DNA of 35,025 nucleotides, from contig JAFADH010000058.1 of the NCBI GenBank assembly GCA_023424995.1, forward strand, positions 1 to 35,025, read 5' to 3'. The notes under the pieces are model-generated. The model was not told where the DNA came from. It saw only the letters and a list, made by a program, of their open reading frames with translations, and made no database searches. Each line of letters starts with the position of its first letter. Position 1 is the stretch's first letter. Origin of the DNA: Bacillota bacterium. GTDB lineage: Bacteria > Bacillota > Clostridia > Lachnospirales > Lachnospiraceae. Position numbers and translations under genes: made by a program. Positions 15,707 through 23,807 of this stretch are shown here, piece after piece.

Positions 15707-15746
15707 ATATATTTTAAATATATCATACGAAGGCTTTTCATGTCAA
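15707..15746 (-). promoter_or_regulatory. carbamate kinase promoter with overlapping palindrome
   Basis: On the minus strand a perfect TTGACA (15741-15746) is followed after 18 bp by TATATT (15717-15722). A 17-bp palindrome, ATATATTT-T-AAATATAT (15707-15723), covers the -10 box and the predicted start of transcription, where a repressor could act. AT-rich palindromes of this kind recall arginine-repressor half sites only loosely, so no regulator is assigned. Confidence 0.5.
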
Positions 15747-15981
15747 AAGACTTCTTACCTGTTTAAGCCTTGTTCTGCCCGTAATTCCCATTTACCTGAG
15801 CCGATATGATGAAAGATATCGTCTTTTCCGAGATAGGTTTTCATATCACTGGAGTGTTGAACTCCATAGCTGCTATGTACAATCTAGATATTCAAGAAAC
15901 CAGAACTTATTATACTATATTCGCAAGCTCATATGGTATAGGCACGACCTGCCATGATGCGCACTCACTTTGTTCGGCGCC

Positions 15982-16007
15982 GGTATAATATCTACTGATA
16001 TTATACC
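15982..16007. repeat. perfect 11-bp inverted repeat, TACT loop
   Basis: GGTATAATATC (15982-15992) and GATATTATACC (15997-16007) are exact complements around TACT. There is no T-run on either side, so it is not an ordinary terminator; it may be a protein site or an RNA stem. Each arm also contains a TATAAT-like -10 box. Confidence 0.6.
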
Positions 16008-16030
16008 ATAAGCTGACAAAAGCTTGCAAA

Positions 16031-16059
16031 TAAAAACAGGCTGCCGTAATACCAACCTG
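16031..16059 (-). terminator. second terminator-like hairpin downstream of galE
   Basis: On the minus strand CAGGTTG pairs with CAGCCTG around a 9-base loop (arms 16053-16059 and 16037-16043, one G-U pair) and is followed by TTTTTATTTG. It lies about 70 bp beyond the primary galE terminator and may be a backup. Confidence 0.5.
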
Positions 16060-16124
16060 CTTTTGTCCTTATGATCATTTATGGATCTTTCACAGTATTC
16101 CAAGCAATCTTTCTCCTCAAAGCA

Positions 16125-16174
16125 TATAAAAAGGTACTGTAAGGCAGAATAACCGGTCTGCTTTACAATACCTT
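16125..16174 (-). terminator. rho-independent terminator of galE
   Basis: Arms at 16157-16174 and 16131-16148 form an 18-bp stem on the minus strand (one G-U pair and one mismatch) with an 8-base loop, followed by TTTTTATATG. It begins 15 bp after the galE stop codon. Confidence 0.75.
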
Positions 16175-16188
16175 CATTTCTAAACACA

Positions 16189-17202
16189 TTAACCCTGATA
16201 ACCATGTGGATTTTTCAGCTGCCAGTTCCAGGCGTCCGCGCACATTTCTTTAAGCCCTCTGGCGGCGGTCCATCCCAGCTCTTTTTCGGCCAGGGATGCA
16301 TCCGCATAGCATATCGCCACATCACCGGGCCTGCGCGGCTGGTTGCGGTAAGGAATCTGTATTCCGCAGATTTGGGAGAATACCTGAATCAAATCATATA
16401 CACTGTAACCCTGACCGGTACCTAAATTATAAATATGAATACCGGGTGCGCCGTGGATGTGCTCCAGAGCCTTCACATGACCGACTGCAAGATCCACCAC
16501 ATGGATATAATCACGGATGCCGCTGCCGTCCGGGGTATCATAGTCATTCCCGAATACATTGAGTATCTCCAGCTTTCCCACAGCTACCTGGGTTATATAA
16601 GGAACCAGATTATTGGGCAGCCCCTTCGGATCTTCCCCGATCAGACCGCTGCTATGGGCGCCGATGGGATTAAAATAACGAAGTATGGTGATATGCCAGG
16701 CCGGATCGGACCGGTATAAGTCACTTAAAATAGTCTCTATCATTAATTTGGTCCTGCCGTAAGGATTTACAGCGGATACCGGGAAATCCTCCCTTATGGG
16801 TACGGTTGCGGGATTCCCGTAGACAGTGGCGGAGGAACTGAATATCAGTTTTTTAACGCCAAACTCCCCCATGATATGGCACAGGTTAAGAGTCCCGTTA
16901 ATGTTATTCGTATAATAGTCCAACGGCTTAGCCACTGATTCGCCCACGGCCTTTAAGCCGGCAAAATGGATTACAGAATCGATCTGCTCCGTTTCAAAAA
17001 CCCTGCGAAGGGACGCACTGTCCAGCAGGTCGGTCCGGTAGAACCGGATTTCCTTTCCCGTAATCTCCCGGATCCGGTCAACAGACATCCGGCTGGAATT
17101 GCACAAATTATCAACGATTACGATGTCATAACCGGAATTCAGCAGCTCCACACAGGTATGGCTTCCGATATAACCTGCTCCTCCGGTAACCAGTATAGAC
17201 AT
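16189..17202 (-). CDS. galE: UDP-glucose 4-epimerase
   Basis: Extended short-chain dehydrogenase that interconverts UDP-glucose and UDP-galactose, and in many Gram-positives also UDP-GlcNAc and UDP-GalNAc. The NAD motif TGGAGYIGSH is at 6-15. The catalytic Ser (in FSSSATVYG, S122-S124), Y148 and K152 (NPYGRTK) are all present. The C-terminal RPGDVAICYADASLA stretch and total length (337 aa) fit GalE well. Ribosome binding site GAGAGGAG is 8 bases upstream. Pel polymers are rich in GalNAc, and epimerases are found beside Gram-positive pel loci, so supply of UDP-GalNAc or UDP-Gal to the operon at 18.7 kb is a reasonable inference, although galE lies on the other strand beyond the coiled-coil gene. 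Confidence 0.95.
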   Translation of the reverse strand: MSILVTGGAGYIGSHTCVELLNSGYDIVIVDNLCNSSRMSVDRIREITGKEIRFYRTDLLDSASLRRVFETEQIDSVIHFAGLKAVGESVAKPLDYYTNNINGTLNLCHIMGEFGVKKLIFSSSATVYGNPATVPIREDFPVSAVNPYGRTKLMIETILSDLYRSDPAWHITILRYFNPIGAHSSGLIGEDPKGLPNNLVPYITQVAVGKLEILNVFGNDYDTPDGSGIRDYIHVVDLAVGHVKALEHIHGAPGIHIYNLGTGQGYSVYDLIQVFSQICGIQIPYRNQPRRPGDVAICYADASLAEKELGWTAARGLKEMCADAWNWQLKNPHGYQG

Positions 17203-17261
17203 ATGTCTGCTCCTCTCTGTTCATGGCTCTGCCATATTACACCTGCATACGCGATTGCTTA

Positions 17262-18398
17262 TCAGGAAATCTTGAATATGAGAGGCTTCACCGCCGCATC
17301 ATCTGCAGGATTATTTGAGGCTTTTTCTGCTGTAGGGGGGTCAGGTTCGGAATCTGCTTCCTCTTCCTTTTTCTTAAAATATGCATTGGTCTCTTCGATG
17401 AAATTGTTCATGATCTCATTCATGTTATTGGAGATCTTATCGACATTCATACTGTAATCAGCCATACTACTGTATTTGTCCTCGATGCTTGACAGACTTA
17501 CGCGGAACTCGGAAGCCTTGGTGAAGAAATCCCGGATCATACGGTTGTATTCCAGCTGGCGCTGTTCAATGGCAGTACGCATCTTCTCGCTGTTTTCATT
17601 GACAAACTGATAGTATTCCTTCATCTGCTCATGAATATATTCGATAACTTCATTGCGCATCTTTGACATCTCATAATATGCCCGGAATGAGATCTCGGAT
17701 GCCTGATTCATGCTATCCATCTGCTTTTTATCCACTGATTTGACTTTATCCTGTTCTTCAACGGCAATCATGGCAATGGCAAGCTCTTCCTGCAATTGTT
17801 TGATTTCCTTCCGGGCAGCCTCTAATTCCCCGGCTTTTTCCCTGGCTTCCTCCAATTCATCGGTTGCGGTTTCCAGAGCGGCCCTGGTGCTTGTCAATTC
17901 ATCGGCGGCAGCAGTTAATTCTTCCGCTTTATCCTTAAGGATCTGTTCCATTACGATCTTGTATTTCTTCTCGGAACTGAGCTGTGTCTGCAGATCCTCC
18001 TGGAAGGAATTATCTGCTGTGCTGTTCCGGTCCGTCATATCTGCGATTTGCTGCTGAAGTTCGATGATTTCGCGGTTTAAATCTTCATTCTGCTTGTGAT
18101 AATGCTTGATCTGGGTCGACAACTCCGTATTCTGAAGCCTCAAGGCTTCGGATTCCGAAGTGAGCGAGCTTACCTGGGATATAAGCTCGTTCTTTTCCGC
18201 ACTCAGCTGTTTGAGATTTTCTTCAATGCTTTTTAGATTGGCTTCTAAAAGATTGGCCTTGGCACCGCCGATCTCACTGTTCTTTATCTGTGTTTTTAAT
18301 GTAGTTATAGTCGCATTCAGGCTCTCATTTTCTTCACGAAGAGCATTTATCATCACGTTAACTTCAGATACGTTATAACCAAAAAAACCTTTTTTCAT
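17262..18398 (-). CDS. DivIVA-like long coiled-coil protein
   Basis: 378-residue cytoplasmic protein with no membrane segment. The N-terminus MKKGFFGYNVSEVNVMINAL resembles the membrane-binding start of DivIVA (GY...EV), followed by an almost unbroken coiled coil from about 20 to 225 with Leu/Ala heptads and Glu/Lys-rich surfaces. A second helical part runs at about 235-345 (EMSKMRNEVIEYIHEQMKEY), and the tail (about 346-378) is Pro/Glu/Ala-rich and disordered. It may be a polar or septal scaffold. It is divergent from the pel operon and 59 bp ahead of galE on the same strand, so it may be co-transcribed with galE. A link to polar export of polysaccharide is speculation. Ribosome binding site GGAGGG is close upstream. 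Confidence 0.75.
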   Translation of the reverse strand: MKKGFFGYNVSEVNVMINALREENESLNATITTLKTQIKNSEIGGAKANLLEANLKSIEENLKQLSAEKNELISQVSSLTSESEALRLQNTELSTQIKHYHKQNEDLNREIIELQQQIADMTDRNSTADNSFQEDLQTQLSSEKKYKIVMEQILKDKAEELTAAADELTSTRAALETATDELEEAREKAGELEAARKEIKQLQEELAIAMIAVEEQDKVKSVDKKQMDSMNQASEISFRAYYEMSKMRNEVIEYIHEQMKEYYQFVNENSEKMRTAIEQRQLEYNRMIRDFFTKASEFRVSLSSIEDKYSSMADYSMNVDKISNNMNEIMNNFIEETNAYFKKKEEEADSEPDPPTAEKASNNPADDAAVKPLIFKIS

Positions 18399-18498
18399 AG
18401 AATAAATCCCTCCGCAGCTTTTTACTGAACTCTATTTATAAGAAGATATTGACAGAAAATAAAAACAAAATTCCTGCCATTATTGTATTTCTTTTATA

Positions 18499-18527
18499 AT
18501 ATTATCCCATGATATAATGTTTGTCAA
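18499..18527 (-). promoter_or_regulatory. sigma-A-type promoter for the coiled-coil gene (and galE)
   Basis: On the minus strand TTGACA (18522-18527) is followed after 17 bp by TAATAT (18499-18504). The predicted start of transcription is about 95 bp before the coiled-coil start codon. Confidence 0.6.
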
Positions 18528-18647
18528 CTATAGACAGAAAAACCCAAAATATACTTTGGAAAATTTTTCTTGAAAAAATAGGTATTTTGTATTATAGTAG
18601 TTTTTAGACAAATGATATAAAATAATTGGTTAAACAATTGTTTTCAC

Positions 18648-18676
18648 TTGATATTGTGTTTATCTTATATTATATT
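18648..18676 (+). promoter_or_regulatory. sigma-A-type promoter of the polysaccharide operon
   Basis: TTGATA (18648-18653), 17-bp spacer, TATATT (18671-18676): 5/6 matches at both boxes. The leader is about 55 nt and ends in AGGAG (18721-18725) before the ATG at 18738. A short inverted repeat AATTG-GTTAAA-CAATT (18624-18639) lies just upstream of the -35 box and might bind a regulator. The 18399-18737 region contains no c-di-GMP riboswitch that I can recognise and no gene. Confidence 0.6.
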
Positions 18677-18737
18677 AGAATATAATAGGGTTTAGGATGT
18701 ATTACGGTTAATTCTTATATAGGAGTGAAAATATATT

Positions 18738-20954
18738 ATGAGCAGCATCCTAATCGTTGGAGGATACGGAACATTAACCAATGAATTGATTAATAGATTC
18801 TACAAAGAAAATTGGCGTATATATACGCTGATCAGTAATAAAAAGCTTATCAAACCTGCTCATGTATTCGAACAATATATATTCAGCTATGACAGCGACA
18901 GTATTAAAGAGATGATCAGCAGCTGCCGTCCTGATGCCGTATTGTTTACCGGCGCATATGATCCGTTATATCACTGGGAGGATGAAAGCATTATAGAGGA
19001 ATCCTTGAATTATATCACCGGTCTCAGCAATCTGCTCATGTGTGCCGCTATGCTGGGCGTAAGACATTTTGTCTATATATCTTCCGACAAGGTTTATGAG
19101 GATGAATATGTGGTTGATATCAAAGAGGACATGCCTACCTCTCCCAACAGCTTTAAAGGGATGACCATCTCTCAGGGAGAGAATCTGGCCATGCATTTTA
19201 ACCGGACAATACTGAGCGAGGTAACGGTGGTAAGAATTGCCGGTATGTACGGTATTCCCGCCAACCGGGAGGCCTGCACGGATATTTACTCCGGAATGTG
19301 TCTTAAAGCCCTGGCTTTAGGACGTTTAAAGGTAAATGCAAAGAAGGTCCTGTCCGCTTTATATGTAAAGGATGCGGTTGAAGCATTATATCTTCTTATC
19401 AGCGCACCGGAGAGAAAGCAGCAGCTTTACCATATATCCTCCATGGAAGAGGTAACGGAGGATGTTGTCGCGCAGCTGATTCAGGAGAAATATTCACATC
19501 AGATTGATATTGTGGATCAGACAATCGGTTTAAAGCACAGAGTTATTCTTTCGAATGAAAGATTCTGCAGGGAGTTTTCTTTTGAGGTCAGGAACAGCTA
19601 CAGTGATATCATTCCTCAGATTATCTCCTATATGAAGAACCATAAGAATCTTTTCTTTCATGATGATGAAAAATATGAGGGTAAGGGTATTGGGAATCGG
19701 CTTCTCCGGTTATTCAAAAAGGTTTTCCCTTACCTCGAATGCCTTATTTTCTTTATTCCGTTTTTTATGTTGAATAACCGGGCGGTGGGCAGCTCTTATT
19801 TTAACGGGATTAATTTCTTTCTGCTATATGTACTGTTATTTGCGGTGGAGCATGGCAGGCAGCCCGCCATATTTGCTTCCCTGCTCAGTGTGATCGGATA
19901 TTGCTTCCGGCAGATGTATACATCGTCAGGTTTTTCCTTATTGATAAATATTAATACCTATATATGGATCGCCCAGATTTTTATTGTGGGACTGACCGTA
20001 GGGCATTTAAAGGATAAGTTCCGTGAGACGGAGGCAGACAAGAACGAGAAGATCGATTTCCTTACAGACCGGTTGAATGATATAACTGCCATTAACTCCA
20101 GCAATACGAAGATTAAGAATTATTTCGCTGAGAAGATAATCAGCAGTACGGAGAGCATCGGACGTATCTATGATATTACGTCAAGGCTTGATAAGGCTGC
20201 CACGGGCGAAGTACTGTTCGCCGCACTGGATACCCTGTCGGAGATCATGGATACACCGGATGTATCCATCTATCTGGTGTCGAACAGGGATTACTGCCGT
20301 CTGGCGTCTGCTTCCAGTGAAAAGGCCCGTTCTCTTGGTAAATCAGTTCCTATGGATAATTATAAAATGATTTTCGATGTGTTAAAAACAAAGCAGGTAT
20401 ATATCAATCGTTCTCTGGACAGCACGCTGCCGATGATGGCGAGTGCTCTTTTTGATGATAAGGACAATATGAGAATTGTTATATTCCTATGGGATATTCC
20501 TTATGAGCAAATGACCCTATACCAGGCCAATCTGCTTACGGTGGTCGGTGCCCTGGTTTATTCCGGGGTTGTAAGGGATGCTGATTATCTGGACGCATTG
20601 GCTTACCGCCGCTTCATTCCCGATACCACGATTCTTCAGGAGACCGCATTCAAGGAAATGCTGGAGGTTTACAGCCACGCCGGAGAAAAGGGCTATGCAG
20701 AATTGAGTGTTTTCCATATTAAGGGTGATACGATGCCGTTAAAGGAACTGAGCGATATCATCAAGCCTCTGCTCCGGGATACGGATTATGTGGGTATCAT
20801 GGCAGACGGCAATCTGGCGGTTTTATTGACGAATACCAATGTAACTGAATCCATTCATGTAAGAAACCGTCTGGAGGACAAGAACATTACGACTTATTCG
20901 GATAAGGAGCATGATCCGGTATGGACACAACAGGACTCTGGACTGTTCTGGTAA
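18738..20954 (+). CDS. pelD: PelD-like c-di-GMP receptor with N-terminal SDR domain
   Basis: 738 aa in four parts. Residues 1-295 form an NAD-epimerase/SDR-like domain (VGGYGTLT), but the catalytic YxxxK position reads F139...T143, so it is probably not an enzyme. Residues about 330-425 contain about four membrane helices. A linker helix and GAF domain span about 430-610. Residues about 625-705 form a degenerate GGDEF domain. There LLRDTDYVGIMADGNLAVLL aligns with the GGDEF region: the inhibitory RxxD site is kept (R680, D683) while GGDEF has become ADGNL (689-693). PelD uses this I-site to sense c-di-GMP and switch on Pel synthesis, so the same role is inferred. It is first in the operon and overlaps pelE by 34 bp. 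The family call rests on architecture and gene order. Confidence 0.82.
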   Translation: MSSILIVGGYGTLTNELINRFYKENWRIYTLISNKKLIKPAHVFEQYIFSYDSDSIKEMISSCRPDAVLFTGAYDPLYHWEDESIIEESLNYITGLSNLLMCAAMLGVRHFVYISSDKVYEDEYVVDIKEDMPTSPNSFKGMTISQGENLAMHFNRTILSEVTVVRIAGMYGIPANREACTDIYSGMCLKALALGRLKVNAKKVLSALYVKDAVEALYLLISAPERKQQLYHISSMEEVTEDVVAQLIQEKYSHQIDIVDQTIGLKHRVILSNERFCREFSFEVRNSYSDIIPQIISYMKNHKNLFFHDDEKYEGKGIGNRLLRLFKKVFPYLECLIFFIPFFMLNNRAVGSSYFNGINFFLLYVLLFAVEHGRQPAIFASLLSVIGYCFRQMYTSSGFSLLININTYIWIAQIFIVGLTVGHLKDKFRETEADKNEKIDFLTDRLNDITAINSSNTKIKNYFAEKIISSTESIGRIYDITSRLDKAATGEVLFAALDTLSEIMDTPDVSIYLVSNRDYCRLASASSEKARSLGKSVPMDNYKMIFDVLKTKQVYINRSLDSTLPMMASALFDDKDNMRIVIFLWDIPYEQMTLYQANLLTVVGALVYSGVVRDADYLDALAYRRFIPDTTILQETAFKEMLEVYSHAGEKGYAELSVFHIKGDTMPLKELSDIIKPLLRDTDYVGIMADGNLAVLLTNTNVTESIHVRNRLEDKNITTYSDKEHDPVWTQQDSGLFW

Positions 20955-21841
20955 TATTAATATTGAATATACTGATTGCATTTATCGTGTTTGTTGCGGC
21001 CTTCTTTCAGAAAAAAGGCCGGCGCAGCACCGTTTTTATGCTGTCTTGGTTCATTTTCATCGTACCCTTGCTGGGGATATTATATATCTTATCGGGACGG
21101 TTCATCAGCTTTTTAAACCGGAAAAGAAATGTTGATATGAGTGATGTAAGCTTCAGCCAGGAGCGGGAAAAGCTGATAATGCCTCCGGACCGGGAGACAG
21201 AGATGAATTATGTACCGATACAGGATGCTATGGCAGTATCGGATACCACCAGCCTGCGAAGACTCCTTCTGGATACACTGCGCAATAATGCAAAAAAGGC
21301 AATCTCCAGTGTTGCGGTTGCCATGAACAGCAAGGATACGGAAACCTCCCATTATGCGGCCTCGATTATATTGGATGCGTTATCCGAATGCCGTTCCACG
21401 GCGCAGAATATGATAGAGCAGATGCAGAAGCATCCGGAGGATGTGGAGATGAATCTCCTTGCCTTCGATTATATACATGATATTCTCAGTATGAAAATTA
21501 TGAATGATGTGGAGCAGAGGTCATACATCTATATATTGGACGATGTAGCGGAAAATCTGTTCAGCCATAATCTGTGGTATATGACGGCAGCCCATTATCT
21601 GTGGATAACGGATCTGTTCATCTCCGTCAAGGATTATAATATGGCGGATAAATGGGTAACCAGAGCGGGGACGTACAGACCGTACACGCTGGAGACTTTT
21701 AAAGCCAATTTGCATTTATACTTTGAACAGCAGAATCAGACAGCTTTTTTCGATTGCCTGAATGAGCTGAGAGATTCCGACATTATTGTCGACGAAGAGA
21801 TTATGAGCCTGTTCCGTCTGTATGACGGGAAAACTCAATAA
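20921..21841 (+). CDS. pelE: PelE-like membrane protein with helical repeats
   Basis: 306 aa. Two membrane helices (about 7-29 and 37-58) are followed by a basic patch and a cytoplasmic all-helical TPR-like region (about 95-300), including the stretch DTETSHYAASIILDAL. This matches the layout of PelE, which in the Pel synthase complex bridges PelD and the glycosyltransferase. The start is inside the end of pelD with AAGGAG at 20904-20909, a 34-bp overlap that suggests coupled translation in fixed ratio with pelD. Sequence alone would be weak; position between the PelD-like and PelF/PelG genes carries most of the weight. Confidence 0.72.
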   Translation: MDTTGLWTVLVILILNILIAFIVFVAAFFQKKGRRSTVFMLSWFIFIVPLLGILYILSGRFISFLNRKRNVDMSDVSFSQEREKLIMPPDRETEMNYVPIQDAMAVSDTTSLRRLLLDTLRNNAKKAISSVAVAMNSKDTETSHYAASIILDALSECRSTAQNMIEQMQKHPEDVEMNLLAFDYIHDILSMKIMNDVEQRSYIYILDDVAENLFSHNLWYMTAAHYLWITDLFISVKDYNMADKWVTRAGTYRPYTLETFKANLHLYFEQQNQTAFFDCLNELRDSDIIVDEEIMSLFRLYDGKTQ

Positions 21842-21870
21842 TAATTATTTTAATAGAAAGTAAAGGAAGA

Positions 21871-23763
21871 ATGGTTTCAAAACGCAATTATTTTACAATT
21901 ATAATATTAATGCTCATGGTATTTGTAATGTTTATGTTTGTAGGCGTGTCCTCGAATATTCTTTCGGACACAACTAAGAACAGCCGGGCGGAGAATAGGC
22001 CTGGCATTAATTCTTCGGATACCATAACAGCGGATTCTCTTAATATGGATACGGATGCTTCAGCCGGTTCCGGAGCAGGCAGGAGCATCTCCGGTACAGG
22101 GAAGAAGCTGCGGGCGGCTATCCTGTCGGAAGGTACGGATGAGACGGTTTCACAGTTTCTTGTGGAATGGTGCGTATATAACAAATACCTGTACAGGATT
22201 TATGATACCTGGCCGGATGCCGGGGAGATGGCAGATTATGATATGGCGCTGTTTGGTGATTTCAGAGTCACGTCGGAGGATTCACAGCTTTTATATGCTT
22301 ATTCGGATTTGGAGTTGGTCATGATATTTACGCAGCTTCCCGGTTATCAGGAGATCTCTTCTGACAGGAATTTGGCTGCTTTTTTTGGTATCCGGGAAAG
22401 TGCCGCCGACAATGTGGTTACCGACGGCATTAAGATATTTTCCGGTTTTATGCTGAATAAGGAGCGGATCTATGCAGAGGGCGACTATTTCGGTGATCTG
22501 GATGATACCAGGGTCAATGTGCCGTATTATACTCTCAGGGAGGGATATGAGGTATATGCCGTGGGCTTATTGGATAATCAGGCGGAGCTTGCCATCAAGG
22601 ACCGGGATCTTCCGCCGCTTTTGTGGAGAACTGCAACGGGCAATTCATTTGTTTGTGTTATAAACAGTGATATTTTTAAAGGCATGTCCATGCTTGGTGT
22701 GCTGACCGGGTTTATGGCACAGCAGGGAGACTATTATATCTATCCCATAGTAAATGCACAGACCATTTCACTGATTGATTATCCTTATTTTTCCGATGAG
22801 AACAATGAGGTGGTGCAGAGGCTGTACAGCCGGAGTTCGGAAGCGGTGGCCAGAGACATACTGTGGCCGAATATCATTCAGATATTAAAAAATTACGGCG
22901 GTTCCTACAGCTTTTTTACAGCTCCCGAACTGGATTATCAGGGAGATGCCGGTCCCAAGGGGGATTATATCGGTTTCTACCTGCGGGAGATCGACAAGCT
23001 CCCCGGTAACCTGGGGCTGTCCCTGGGTCAGGTATCGGGAATCGGCCTGAAGGATATGGTCGGTAAGAATGAATCGTTTTTTAAGACCTACCTTCCGGAA
23101 TATGATTTTACCGCCCTGTATGCGGCGGATTTTCCTGCCGATGAGGTGAAGAGCAGCCTGAATTATGAATTCTTTCAGAATATCAGCCTGGTCATGTCCG
23201 ATTATACAGAGGGGGATGAGCTGATCAGCTTCCTGGAGGAAGGGGTGCTTTCGGTAAAATTCAACCTGGATGGTTCCCGGCATGAGACCGCGGATGACCT
23301 GCAGATGATCTGCATTGAGAATGCATTGGGCATGTGCAATATGAAGATGGACATCGGACGGGTCATTTATCCGGAAGACAGTCTTGATGAGTGGAATTAC
23401 CTGAGCTTGAAATGGTCCAGGGGAGATACTTATTTTAAGGATTTTTCCATGCTGGACATTGTGCCGGTTTACGAGATGGAGAAGCGCATCAGGCGCTTTT
23501 TAGCGCTGGATTATACCCAGGAATATGATGAGGACAGGATCAATCTTCATATCGACTATTTTGATGAAGAAGCTTATTTTATTCTGTCTACCAATTTAAG
23601 AAGCATTGAATATGCGGAGAACGCAACGGTGGAGAAGATCTCCGATACCGCGTACCTGATCAGGGCAGAGGCTGCGGATGTGCGTATTTATATGGACATG
23701 GATAATATTCTTCAAAAGCCGAAGAATAATAAGATAATCCCCAGTCATCCGGAACAGGAATGA
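21871..23763 (+). CDS. DUF2194 PelA-like secreted/anchored protein
   Basis: 630 aa with one N-terminal membrane anchor (about 8-28) and then a Ser/Asp/Gly-rich linker (about 30-75), so the body lies outside the membrane. The body resembles DUF2194, the protein found in place of proteobacterial PelA in Gram-positive pel loci. It includes a Rossmann-like first part (about 80-180, LRAAILSEG ... DYDMALFGDF) and a second part near 310-420 (NAQTISLIDYPYFSDENNEV). PelA deacetylates and cleaves Pel; I could not identify a convincing deacetylase metal triad here, so enzymatic activity is unproven. It lies 29 bp after pelE and 44 bp before pelF. Confidence 0.65.
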   Translation: MVSKRNYFTIIILMLMVFVMFMFVGVSSNILSDTTKNSRAENRPGINSSDTITADSLNMDTDASAGSGAGRSISGTGKKLRAAILSEGTDETVSQFLVEWCVYNKYLYRIYDTWPDAGEMADYDMALFGDFRVTSEDSQLLYAYSDLELVMIFTQLPGYQEISSDRNLAAFFGIRESAADNVVTDGIKIFSGFMLNKERIYAEGDYFGDLDDTRVNVPYYTLREGYEVYAVGLLDNQAELAIKDRDLPPLLWRTATGNSFVCVINSDIFKGMSMLGVLTGFMAQQGDYYIYPIVNAQTISLIDYPYFSDENNEVVQRLYSRSSEAVARDILWPNIIQILKNYGGSYSFFTAPELDYQGDAGPKGDYIGFYLREIDKLPGNLGLSLGQVSGIGLKDMVGKNESFFKTYLPEYDFTALYAADFPADEVKSSLNYEFFQNISLVMSDYTEGDELISFLEEGVLSVKFNLDGSRHETADDLQMICIENALGMCNMKMDIGRVIYPEDSLDEWNYLSLKWSRGDTYFKDFSMLDIVPVYEMEKRIRRFLALDYTQEYDEDRINLHIDYFDEEAYFILSTNLRSIEYAENATVEKISDTAYLIRAEAADVRIYMDMDNILQKPKNNKIIPSHPEQE

Positions 23764-23807
23764 TCTGCCGTCCGGCGGCAGGCGTTTAAAGAAAGGCATG
23801 GTTATTC

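Larger units (their letters stand above)
15662..16188. other. 527-bp region between galE and carbamate kinase
   Basis: No convincing gene. From right to left on the minus strand it holds the galE terminator (16125-16174), a second terminator-like hairpin (16031-16059), a perfect AT-rich hairpin (15982-16007) and the carbamate kinase promoter with palindrome (15707-15746), each listed separately. A 60-codon plus-strand frame at 15806-15988 has no ribosome binding site and no family resemblance. Confidence 0.6.

Noticed and set aside
15806..15988. 60-codon plus-strand frame between carbamate kinase and galE
   Set aside because: No ribosome binding site, no family resemblance, and it ends within the perfect inverted repeat.
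18399..18737. c-di-GMP riboswitch in front of the pel operon
   Set aside because: The leader is only about 55 nt from the best promoter and I see no conserved GEMM core in the whole 339-bp region; control is more likely at the PelD protein.
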